Assembly (NCBI GenBank): GCA_016806645.1
Contig: JACSYO010000438.1
Location: forward strand, 833,501-897,500
Reading direction: 5' to 3'
DNA length: 64,000 bases
Source: Ophiodon elongatus
Taxonomy: Eukaryota; Chordata; Actinopteri; Perciformes; Hexagrammidae
How positions within the stretch are numbered: the stretch's first letter is position 1; every line of letters starts with the position of its first letter. Below, piece after piece: positions 34,460 to 44,703 of the stretch. The notes under the pieces were generated by a model. It worked only from the letters and a program-made list of their open reading frames with translations. It had not been told where the DNA came from and did no database searches. Position numbers and translations under genes: made by a program.

Positions 34460-37400
34460 TTAGCAGAGCAGGCGGCTGTACTCCGACAGGGCCGAGGACT
34501 TTTTCACCCCATCCCAGATACGAGCTGCATAGTGAAACCTGTAAAATCACAACACATTTATACAGACCAGAAATTTTATTCATCAGTTAATACAAGGGAA
34601 TGTGTGGTGGTGACACGCAACAAAGAACCGGGGATTGTTGCAGTTCATGCAGTATGCGTCTTTTCCACTAGCCCACCTACATTTATATTAACCGAGATAA
34701 CAAATTGCAATTAAACTGGTTATAGTAACACACAAAACCACATCTGCTTTTTACTGCACAAACCCAATTCAAATTCTTGGTTGGTTTCATTGGCAGAAAC
34801 CATAAACCTACTAAAAAGAGCAGTGTCCTTAAGATGAGATGAAATGAAAATGCCCTTTTAACCCTTTTAGATCATATCCACGGTCATAAAATGCACCCGG
34901 TTAAAAAAGATATGCAAATTTATTTGACAGAAAATCTATTTCTTCGTATTTTTCAAAGAATAATGTGATGTTTACCAGTTCTTCTCAGTGAGGATGGTGT
35001 GTGACAGCTGACAGCGGGGCATAGCTAATATTTGGCTGCGGAGTTTTGAAACCATGGTTGAGAAGGCTGGATGTCCTCTGTACCCCGGGAGCAGAGAGAA
35101 GAGCGGGTATGTTCCCGTCCCTAAACATGGTACAAAGATGAATTCACATTTTACACAATATACAGGAAAACAATTGAGTTCTGCCTCATGTAAATATACA
35201 TTCTCTCTAACCTGCTTTAGTCAGAGTATCCTCCCCATCATTCTCCTGCATAGGAAGGAGGAACATGTTGACGTCAGTTGCCAGATAGTCCTGCTCCAAA
35301 CCAGGGAACATATTGCAGTCTAGCATGGACAATGTACCTAAAAAGAAATTATTTTGTTAATAAAATTCTCGAAAACAAATATGAGTCCCTGCAATGGTAT
35401 CGTCATTTCCATTAAACATGGTTAGCGCTTAGAAACAGTCATAGAATGAACAGAATATGTATGAAGAGGATATTCTTGCAGTTTTGAACCTTTGTATTTG
35501 AGATGAGAGTGGGCCATTAATTTGTCCACAACCATATACATGTTCTTGAGATTCTTTGGGCAGAAATCATCCCGTTTGGCTTTATTCTGCAGGAACACTG
35601 GAGGAGGGAGAAATTCAAAAAAGCTCATTAAACCTGGTTGATGTGTGTGAGATTGTGTGTTTCTGCATTAAAAAGTCACCTATGTGAGGATAGTATTCTG
35701 CTCCATCGTCATTGCCTGAAGAGCCAGTGCTGTCATGGCTTGCAGACGGAGTGGAGGGTTTCAACATCTCAGCGGTCTGAAGAAACCTACCCACAAACAT
35801 AACATTCAACTTCCTGATTTGTTCCGACCTCAGCAATTAATTTCCCATCAATTGCAGAACTGTCTAAAATTGCAGACAATTGCTGCAATTGATGGGAAAT
35901 TAGCAATGTTTCAATACATGTATGGGCATATGAATATAGTTTTAATACATACTTTTAAAAAAAAACTTAACTCCTTAACTTCTTAAGATATATAAGTTCC
36001 ATTCCATTATCCAAACCGCTTATCCTATTTAGGGTCACGCTGGAGCCGATCCCAGCCGCCATTGGGCGAGGGCAGGTCGCCAGTTTATCGCAGGGCACAT
36101 ACAGTCAGGTCCATAAGTATTTGGACGGTGACACAATTTTTCTAATCAGACGACTGCAATGGATTTGAAATGACACAGTCAATATGTGGTTGCTCTACAC
36201 AGGGGAAGTAGCTTACGGTGAGGCTAGAAGTATTCAAATGAATGATTAGAACCCGCTCTTCATGTGGGCATCTTGAACAGATAATATTGAATAAGTACAG
36301 GTACATTTATAACAGGTCTGGTTTTGCCGGCATTTGTTGTCTACAACAACCAACTGAAAGATAAATATTATTGAGCTTATGAAAAAGACAAATATCCTCT
36401 CAAGATACGAGATGAAATGCTCAACATTCTTGAGGTAGGAGGGGGCTTTGAGAGCTACTCACCATAAATCTTGACAGTAACTATAACACAGACCTATTGC
36501 AGATTAGCAAGTACCAACCTGTATAGGTTTAAGTCGGTGAACCAATCTTGAACCACAATGACCACATGGCACACTGTAAACAGGAAGGCGGCGATCTGAA
36601 GAGACTGTTGACAGATTGTACACAGAGCGCTAATGTGGTTACATGTGAAACGGCCATCTAACTGTCATTGAACGCTGAATCAGAGGACAAAAGCTGTGTA
36701 TTGGACCCTAGAGGTTAAGCACCAGTGCTCACACAAACAACTGGTGTTTTCACCTACTGCCATCTGCAGGCCAGCCACTGACCTGCATCTCAACGTATGT
36801 GTGAGGGAGGTTGTACTCTGGAGGCAACTTCCGATCGTTGTTGATGAGGTGGTCGAGAATAGATGGGCTGAGCATTGGCTGAAGAAACACACAAGGCATT
36901 CATTCACACACAGCTCATCAGCTCTCAACCAAGCACAGGGTTTTAAGTTAACCGTAACTACTTTCTACTCCGAGGTGACATTTCAATTTACACAGTTCAT
37001 GACTTGCTTACACTCAACACACTGACAACGAATTGAAAAATACTGCAGAAAAAGGAAGAGAAACTGCATCTGCAATACTACATTCATACCTGTGTATCCA
37101 AGAAAATGACTCTCTCCTGTGTGATGAAGAAATCAATGCCTGTACTCTGGTTTCCTCCTCTCTCCTTGATTTCTTGAGTCTGGGCTCTGAATACATAGCC
37201 CCTGAGCAAACAAACACACATTCCATTATTTAAAAGGACTGCACTGGTTAAGCTTAAAGAAAAGACGTATAACGACTGCAATTTAAAAATGCATAGAAAG
37301 GATGTAAATGTCTGAATAAGCAATTTAGCTAGTACTTCTAATTTCCTCTAAACAAACAGTATTTGATGATAAGATTGTCTCGTGTGTGGACATTGTACAG

Positions 37401-39311
37401 TGTCACACACTGAACTGGTTTTAAACAATATCATATAGGATAAGCTGAAATACTCCACTAGAGTCTGCAGAAGTAGATTTGTACCTTCACTTTTTAAGTG
37501 TAGCTTTAAAATGCACACGATGGTGAAACTTATATAGCAATATACTATCAAATTTGCATTGGCTGACCATGTGCTGCTTTTCTCAACACTGACCTCCTCA
37601 TACACTAAACTGGCATCTGGAACACATTACTTTATTGTTTCAAATTCCTCTTACATACTGGATGATATTTTCTGTCATCAGGGGAAAGCCTCATCCTCAT
37701 CAGCATCCTTTAACTGTGGACTTCTTTATAGTTCAACTTCCCTTTTAGACACTATTCTGTTTTCGATCGATAAATGAAACAAATGCAGATAACCAAGCAG
37801 TTTACAAGCTTGAACTTCTTGTTGGTGTTACAACCAGCCTCACCTTTGATCTTCCTCAGGAGTGTTGGCAGATAACAGTGACATGATTGTAGATTTCCCA
37901 CTTCCCTGCAGGCCAATGACTCCCACAACCAACATGTCTGTCTGGTCCCTCAGATACTGCAACACATGGCAACAGAACTTCCCTTGAGTACAGTTCATTA
38001 CATTGAAAATATGAACACATCCTTTAGTACAATGGTTCCACAATCAACTAAATTAATTAAACGTCAACTCACCTCCATGGCACTGTCACACCAATTCATC
38101 TGGTCATCCACAAGCTTGATGCTGTGCTTCATCTTCTCAGGAGGGACGAGTTTAGACTGGCCAACCATGGCTGGAAGTCATATGAAAAGATTCAAGGTTA
38201 ACTTTTCTTTTCTATGCGGGTGTAATTTGGCTTCATTGAGTGCATCCAAGTAGTCAAAACATCACAGTTACTGACATTTACAGTAGAAAAAAAGGTATTT
38301 TTGTGAAATCTACAATAGCTCACGGTCCACGGCGCTGCTCGATGCAGAAGCACCCATTCCTCTGTTTTGGATCTGGTATACAGGCTGGGTGGGTCGCTGG
38401 CCCTCCCTCTCCATCTTGGAGGGCCCAGGACCAGAGGGTTGGGCTGCGGCATCTGGAGGGGCACCCAGCTTCCCTCCATCATCCCTGGCTTTCATTAGCA
38501 TGATGGGCTTCTCCAGAACTGGAGCTCCACTGACAGGTGCATTCTGGGAGGGCTTGGCCTTGAAAAGGAGTCCAACAACAGCACAGGTCAATAGATCGCA
38601 GGACCTGAGAGGGAGAAGACCTGAATAGCAACAAGCGTTACTTTCTGTAACAATCGCGTACTGGGACTTATTTTGTTGGCATTGTGAACGTAGTCCTACA
38701 TTCTGGAAAGAATAAGGTGAAAAGTATAAACACTTAACATTGCCTTGAGCAAAAGCGTCTGCCAAATGAATTAACGTGAAAGTATTTATACCACACTTTC
38801 TTATCAAATTTGACAACATTGCTAACGCATATGTTTACTTTGTGGTCAACATGACAATCCTTCAAACAGTACTACTACCTCGACAAATAAACATGTTCTG
38901 ATGTCATTCATAATAACGTGTTAAAGGAGAAGAAGTTGACAATAACAGCCTAGAGTCTCAGATGACTGAACGTACCCTTTCCCCAGGGGGCTTTGCGAGA
39001 ATGATGGGGGTCTTCTGGATGAGAGGGCCTGGTGGATCCTCGCTCCCATCCTGGAAAAGGAAAAGGAAAAATTGGGAAAGTGCAGAAATTAAACCAGCAG
39101 TGAAAACAACGCAGACTTTGACAAAGCGAGTTTGTGTTTGTCTTCTCGCCAACGTTAACGTTACCCTGCGTTCCCTCGGTTGATATTCTCGGTCCCGGCT
39201 GGGACCGGACAGATTTTGCCCCGGAGGTCCCGCATCTCTCTCCCCCCGGCGTCGCCTCCTCCTGCGCCCTTGGCCGTACATCCCGGGCTGACTGTGACCG
39301 GACTCCGACAT
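34460..39311 (-). CDS. smg9: SMG9, nonsense-mediated mRNA decay factor
   Basis: Thirteen exons in transcript order are: 39165-39311, 38976-39050, 38324-38558, 38073-38170, 37844-37956, 37090-37201, 36783-36878, 36519-36604, 35680-35786, 35490-35597, 35212-35337, 34976-35120 and 34460-34538. They give about 508 residues, close to human SMG9 (520). SMG9 forms a complex with SMG8 that holds and restrains the SMG1 kinase, which phosphorylates UPF1. The N-terminal third is disordered and proline/arginine-rich (MSESGHSQPG, QKTPIILAKPP, QRPTQPVYQIQNRG). The rest is a degenerate G-fold domain with a Walker A-like loop GLQGSGKST, followed by TPEEDQR, GIDFFITQER, LPPEYNLPHT and a C-terminal helix ending SEYSRLLC. 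I chose the ATG giving MSESG as in other vertebrates; an in-frame ATG 24 bases upstream (39335) would add eight residues. The gene is divergent from the zinc-finger gene. All exon phases agree. Confidence 0.95.
35838..35902. repeat. perfect 20-bp inverted repeat in smg9 intron
   Basis: Arms 35838-35857 and 35883-35902 (TAATTTCCCATCAATTGCAG and its complement) enclose 25 bases. It begins about 50 bases upstream (transcript sense) of the exon at 35680-35786. Confidence 0.85.
35998..36150. mobile_element. transposon fragments in smg9 intron
   Basis: The left part (AAACCGCTTATCC, GGAGCCGATCCCAGC, GGGCGAGGGCAGGTCGCCAG, ATCGCAGGGCACA) resembles the 3' tail of a common fish retroelement. The adjoining CAGTCAGGTCCATAAGTATT and TGGACGGTGACACAATTTTT resemble one end of Tc1-like fish transposons. 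Only ends are present; no transposase is seen. Confidence 0.6.
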
Positions 39312-40301
39312 GTCGCTGCTCTCCCGACTCCCCACAACAACACACCTGATGTCAACAGTAAGCTAGCGGACGGCAGGAAGCCAGTCCACGCAGAAGCGAG
39401 CAAGAGGTACTGAAATATCTTCTAAACAAGAACTCCACTCTCAGCTAGCGACCCCGCGACCCCGCGACCGTTACTGTCGGTGGTGTCTAAAGGTATTTAA
39501 TAGCGGGGACATCGTTAACGTGTGTAGCGCGGTGGAGTTAGCGCAAGCTATCCTCGTTTCGAAACACGGCGTTAACCGGTTCTCGAACGTCAAGGCGCTG
39601 AAAGAAACTCCGCCCTCCTGCAATGTACTTGGTGACCAATCACAACGAACGTCGTTCGTCTGGTAAATTAAGTCGTCGTGAAACATCGCAGTGATATTAG
39701 TAGTTCCGCCCCTTTTGTGATCCGCCTTACTGTATATTTTATGATGACGTCCAATTGTTCTTGTTTAACCTTATTCAGTTATTTTTTGTTTGCTTAAATT
39801 TAAGAAAGTAACATACATTAATAATAATACAAATATATATTTATATTTCTAAAGAAAATGCACACGGATGCTTTTGAATTGAATTGAATAAATACGTTTA
39901 TTTTTAATTGGAACAAAGCATATACTCTAGTAATATCTGAACAGCAGAATCAGCAATAGTAATGTACGGAAAACGAGTTCCCCCCCGAAGTTTGGAGAAA
40001 TATTCAGCATTCTGGTGCATTCTGGGAAGTGTAGGCGTTCGTCTTCCGGCTTCAACCGGATATAGAAGAGTTCGTTGAGTGGACGCCATCAACGACATGA
40101 CGGCGTCTCTTCAAATGTGAAATTTGAAGAGATTTTCCTTTTTGTAATGTTTTTAATTATTCCACACAAGTGGACGTTGACACCAGAGGTTCATATTGTT
40201 AAGAAACGCGCCGGTGGACCAGCCGCTCGGAGCCATCACGTTGTTGCTCCTCTCCTCTGAGCTGCAGGCGGCAGCTTTCGGTCCAGTACTTGTGGTCAGA
40301 G
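39312..40301. promoter_or_regulatory. divergent promoter region of smg9 and the zinc-finger gene
   Basis: CpG-rich sequence lies at both ends (about 39180-39700 and 40070-40290) with an AT-rich stretch between (about 39720-39910). The left part includes a short (GCGACCCC)n run near 39450-39470 and should carry the smg9 start. The right part probably ends in a first non-coding exon of the zinc-finger gene with donor CAGAG|GTATGT at 40301/40302. Confidence 0.55.
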
Positions 40302-40589
40302 GTATGTAACGTTACAGTGTCACTGTAACGTTTGTAAATACGAAAAGATGGGTGTGAAACCCCAAAACACATGAGGTGAAACTAATGATCATTTTCATCA
40401 TTTATCCTTATTGTTTGTTTGTTTGATTAATTGAGTAAGATTAATTGAGTAAGACCCTAAGGTGACCTCTTCAAATTGCTTTTTTTGTTTCGTACTCACT
40501 TGTATTGAGATGCTAAAACAATGGTATAAGACTACAACAGTCCGTCTGCAGCCATGCGAGCATCTTTAGGAGGCTGTCCTTGGACACGG

Positions 40590-40835
40590 GATGCTTTGAG
40601 CTAAATGTTAACATGTGATTATTAAGCAGGTATACGCAATCTATGCTAACATGTGATCAGTATTGGCTAATTATATACAAAGTACAGCTGAGGCTGATGG
40701 GACTGCAGTTCATTTTGCAGTTATTTAGTCATAAACCAAGCTATTGTACTAATTTAAATTGAGGATGGTGTTAGATGAAAATTCAGAGGATAACTAAGTT
40801 AGTGGGCTTTATCCTGTGGGGACAATTAATTTATG
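40590..40835 (+). repeat. dispersed percomorph repeat, partial copy
   Basis: Shares GAGCTAAATGTTAACATG, AAGTACAGCTGAGGCTGATG, GTCATAAACCAAG and CCTGTGGGGAC-type phrases with the repeat at 9542-10075. It lies in the presumed first intron of the zinc-finger gene. Confidence 0.65.
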
Positions 40836-41085
40836 TTTGATAATTCAAACCAGCAGTTATGACATGTTATGAGCTTACTCTTTTTTTATCAGTCAACTAA
40901 TTAGTTTATAGTATCTTTGTTTCAGAACTAAACCAAACATATAATTACTGTAGTTTGGCTAAATCTTTATTTTAATAAGTTAATATGATTAATGTTAATC
41001 ATCATGATCATAATAATGATAATGATGAAATAAATAGCTGTCTGCTTTAATGCTTGTTCTGGAATGCAAGTATGAAACCTGTAAT

Positions 41086-43119
41086 ATGGATTCATTCAAA
41101 CATTTTAAAGCGATTCTGTCCATTCTACTTAAAATTACAGAGCACCCAGAGGTTTTCCCTGACCAGCTCCTTATGTCTGAAGACTCGAGCAGCGATGAAG
41201 AATGGTGTGTATCCACAAAAAGGCAGGGGGATGATGCACACGCAGAGGTGAAATGTTGGGAATGTGGCAAAAAATTCAGCAAACTAAAAAGCTTGATGTT
41301 GCACTACAAAAGCCACAATATCAAAGCCACCTGCCACATCTGTGAGGTTACTTTCCGACGCCTGACGTCCCTCTCCATGCACCTGGATAACGTACACTTG
41401 CCACCCATCTGCAAAAAGTGCAATCAGTATTTCAGTAACTCGTGGGAGTTGAACAAGCATGCAGAGACACAGTGCATTGGTTCGCCACTTCAAAAAGACC
41501 CGTCTCTGATTTCTGCGCCCACATATCAGAGTCAGAGCTGTGACAACTTTCCTGTTGACGGGGCCGCACAGCTAAACCGAAAGTCAGCGCATCGTGACTC
41601 CGTATCAGAGTTGAGGCCCCGACAAAGAATTAAGATGAAGCCTGAGAGAGCTGCGACATCTGACAGCAGTGTAGAGTATATAGTGGGTGAAGATGATAAA
41701 GATATCGACATGGAAAGTGAACGTGAGAGAGCAGATGACTCATCAAGCACTGAATCTGATGACGAAGATAAGACTCGGGCTAAGTCTTCAGACTTGCGTC
41801 CAGATGATCCAGAATCAGATGGCGGTTCAAGTTCATCTGATTCTTCCAGTGACTCCTCTCATAGTCCGCATTCTAAAAAAGACCCTGCGGCCCTTGCTAG
41901 TGTTAATAGTTTAATATGTGCTGCATGTGGTAGAGGGCCATTTCGGTCAATGAAGCTCCATTTGCTGCACTGTAGTGGTGTAAGAGTAAAATTTCAGTGT
42001 TCAGTGTGCAAGAAGCTCTTTCTAACTGAGAAGTCTCTTAAGGAACACTACATGCCTTTGTATTCCTGTGAAATCTGTAGCCAAGTTCTCCCTCATGAGA
42101 ACGCGTACCATCACCACCAGTGTCCCAAGGGAACCAAATCACCTCTCGTCCTCTTTTGTTCAGAGTCGATGCCGCAAGCGTGTAACATATGCAAATCCTT
42201 TTTCACTTCGGAGAAAACTTTGTTAAACCATGTCACCATCGTTCACACGTCAGTGGTCAGCACCAAGGTGTGCATTATTACCAATCCATCAGCGTTCACC
42301 GACACAAAGGTCCCACCAGGTGTCCAGTCAGCCAACAGTCGTCCAAATGAGGTCAACCAGGTCGTGAATGGGAAGCTCCGTGTTGGCCAAAGCTATGCAG
42401 GGTCTCTTTCCACTGTTGTGAAATCCAGCCCTTCCCCTGTCTCGACCGCCTCCTCCCACGCAGACAGACCGTGTGCCACTATATGCACGGCGTCCTCCGC
42501 TGCACCTGTTCGACCGGAGAGAGGCGGCGCCCAAGGTCCAAAGAACCAGACTTTAAGCCGTCTGTCTGCACCTTTAATGGTCCTTCCTGGTGGCCCTGCG
42601 GCCTCTGACCCCGTCGCCCCACCGATGCCCTCGATTATGGCCTTGTTTGAGAACGACAGCCAGGACGTGGCGATGATGAAACGCATGACCACAGGCTGGC
42701 GTTCCAAGACCGCTCACCCCTGCAGGCAGTGTGGTGCCATCCTACGGCAGCCCTCCTTCGTCATCAGCCACCGCTACCTCCACAGAGGCCACCGCTCACA
42801 CAAGTGCCAGTGTGGTCGAGCTTTTAAGCACCAGCTGCACCTGCTGCGACATTGCGTTCAGCACGCGGAGACCGTAAGCTACATCTGTGTGAGCTGCGGG
42901 GAGACTTTCACAGGAGCCAAACTCTTTGCTGAGCACATGAAGGGCAAGTCACGGAAGAAATCCTTTTCTGGACGGACATGGAAACGTAAAGTTAAGAGAA
43001 AGTGCCGAATGCCCTTCACGTGTGACTGTGGGCAACTTTTTTTTAGGCCTTCGGCTTACATATGGCACCAACTTAAAAACAGGACCAAAACGAAACAATT
43101 GAAGAAGCCCTTGGAATGA
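41086..43119 (+). CDS. C2H2 zinc-finger protein with acidic serine-rich linker
   Basis: The coding sequence is one exon of 678 codons; an acceptor at about 41070 (ATGCAAG|TATG) suggests a 5' non-coding exon. An in-frame ATG at 41050 lies in the presumed intron, so I start at MDSFKHF. Two N-terminal C2H2 fingers (CWECGKKF, CHICEVTF) are followed by a third ending in C instead of H (CKKCNQYF...HAETQC). Then comes an acidic Ser/Asp-rich stretch (residues about 205-270), a middle group of irregular fingers (CAACGRGPF, CSVCKKLF, CEICSQVL, CNICKSFF), a long polar linker and four C-terminal fingers. Two of these have only one residue between the cysteines (CQCGRAF, CDCGQLFF). It is probably a nuclear DNA- or RNA-binding protein. 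No KRAB, SCAN or BTB domain is seen. I cannot name the orthologue. Confidence 0.85.
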   Translation: MDSFKHFKAILSILLKITEHPEVFPDQLLMSEDSSSDEEWCVSTKRQGDDAHAEVKCWECGKKFSKLKSLMLHYKSHNIKATCHICEVTFRRLTSLSMHLDNVHLPPICKKCNQYFSNSWELNKHAETQCIGSPLQKDPSLISAPTYQSQSCDNFPVDGAAQLNRKSAHRDSVSELRPRQRIKMKPERAATSDSSVEYIVGEDDKDIDMESERERADDSSSTESDDEDKTRAKSSDLRPDDPESDGGSSSSDSSSDSSHSPHSKKDPAALASVNSLICAACGRGPFRSMKLHLLHCSGVRVKFQCSVCKKLFLTEKSLKEHYMPLYSCEICSQVLPHENAYHHHQCPKGTKSPLVLFCSESMPQACNICKSFFTSEKTLLNHVTIVHTSVVSTKVCIITNPSAFTDTKVPPGVQSANSRPNEVNQVVNGKLRVGQSYAGSLSTVVKSSPSPVSTASSHADRPCATICTASSAAPVRPERGGAQGPKNQTLSRLSAPLMVLPGGPAASDPVAPPMPSIMALFENDSQDVAMMKRMTTGWRSKTAHPCRQCGAILRQPSFVISHRYLHRGHRSHKCQCGRAFKHQLHLLRHCVQHAETVSYICVSCGETFTGAKLFAEHMKGKSRKKSFSGRTWKRKVKRKCRMPFTCDCGQLFFRPSAYIWHQLKNRTKTKQLKKPLE

Positions 43120-44703
43120 CAAAGCCGTCACATCCCTGGTTTCTCTTTGGCTTTTAGGTACTTTTTTCCAGCTATGTGCACCACACTTTAAAACAACATT
43201 TTAAATCAAGAGGGACCTTTCCCACTGCGATTGTCACTACTGTATTTTGTTTAATTTTGAACGACAAAAATTTCAAGCAAAATCACATTCAAACATTCAA
43301 ATGCATTCATCCTTCATGGATTTTAATTATAAGCATGTCCTGGATGTTTGTTAACATGTTTTCACCTCGTGCAAATGATACATGATACAGATAAACAAGT
43401 TCCTCATAAATTCTTTTGACAACACACAAGTGTCCAAATGAATCCACATGGAACAATTTCCAGTATTAGATTACATTAAGACATCAAAACTCCAGTTTAT
43501 CCTCCAGAGCAAGAGTTAATCCAGTTTTGCCATTTTTCTTCTCACAAAGTGCATTCTTAACGGTGAGGTTTGTATGGGAGTTTCTGAGTCCTCTTGCTTT
43601 TCAGATTAGTTTTTACTCCAGCTGATTCAAATGTTATGCTCCTGTGAGACATTATAGAGGTCTTAGTATTCACGTTGAAAATAGCATGTCTTTTTTTTGC
43701 AGTTGTTATATAATCTCCATGATTTCAATGTCAACGTTCCTCAATATTGTGTATTTCTTTTAATTCATGTCCACTAGATGGAGCAGTTGCTCCAAGACAA
43801 CTCATACCCAAGTGTCATTGTTCTCAGAGCAGGTGTAAACTGTAAGATGCTATTTCTGCATCAGATAATTACAACCATAAACGTAAACATCAATCTATGA
43901 GTTTCAGTTGTTATCGCTTATAAACCCAAGGATTTACAGTTTGAAATAAAGGTTTCTTCCCATGATACTTGAATTGAAATTTAGTTTCTTCTCTTGTTTG
44001 AGCATCAAAACACATCATTGCATTCATAATTCAGGTGATGGGTTAGAGGAAAGTAGAACAATGAGGAACTGTCAGAGATTGTATTCTATTCAATCAGCTT
44101 GTTTGCGAACAATTATCAACTTAGTAACTATTAAACTGTCTGCTAATGAAAAAGAGGATGAGAGTTTTTATATATCTATATATAAATATATATATAAGAC
44201 TGATTAAGCTGACACTGTAAATAACTGCAAAAAATATCAAATATAATTAACATCCAAAAATATGTATCTTATTCCACAGGAACAAGGCAGTGATGGAGTC
44301 CATCAATGAAACCTTACAACTAGGGTTAGGGTTCATTCTATACTCTGGAGCCTCTGACAATGTGGATTACAAGGCTCTCCACAGGCCTCGTTTGAAATTA
44401 ATTCAGTTGTTTGTGCACCGTCACAAATATAACTGCTGGAAACACAAAAGATTCCTCAAAATGTGCTGCGTGGTTCTCACACAGGGAGTGGAAGTCTTAT
44501 TTTATCCGTATTATATTACAGCCAAGAGTCATTGTGCAATGCTCTGGTTCAGAAGATGAAATCTGTAGTAGGTATGCCGGTCCTTCAAGTGGTTCCGCAT
44601 GTTAAGAGTCGAGAGCAGCTCCGGGTGTCTCACTCTCATGGAAACCGCAGATGAAAACACTGAAGACGAGTATCTGTCCCAGTAGCAAGTGTATGGAGCC
44701 ACG
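43120..44703. other. 3' UTR of the zinc-finger gene and 3' end of kcnn4
   Basis: AATAAA at 43945-43950 fits the end of the zinc-finger mRNA. The right part (to 44704) is the 3' UTR of kcnn4 on the minus strand. A short TA-rich repeat lies at 44167-44198. Confidence 0.5.
43945..43950 (+). terminator. polyadenylation signal, zinc-finger gene
   Basis: AATAAA lies about 825 bases after the stop codon and before a T-rich stretch. Confidence 0.5.

Noticed and set aside
38198..39413. Many overlapping frames on both strands around smg9 exons 1-3
   Set aside because: They are shadows of the GC-rich smg9 exons. Only the minus frame matching SMG9 has splice sites and family residues.
44529..44703. Open frame in the last kcnn4 exon
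   Set aside because: It is out of phase with the previous exon. The in-phase reading stops at once, and the channel already has the expected C-terminal length.
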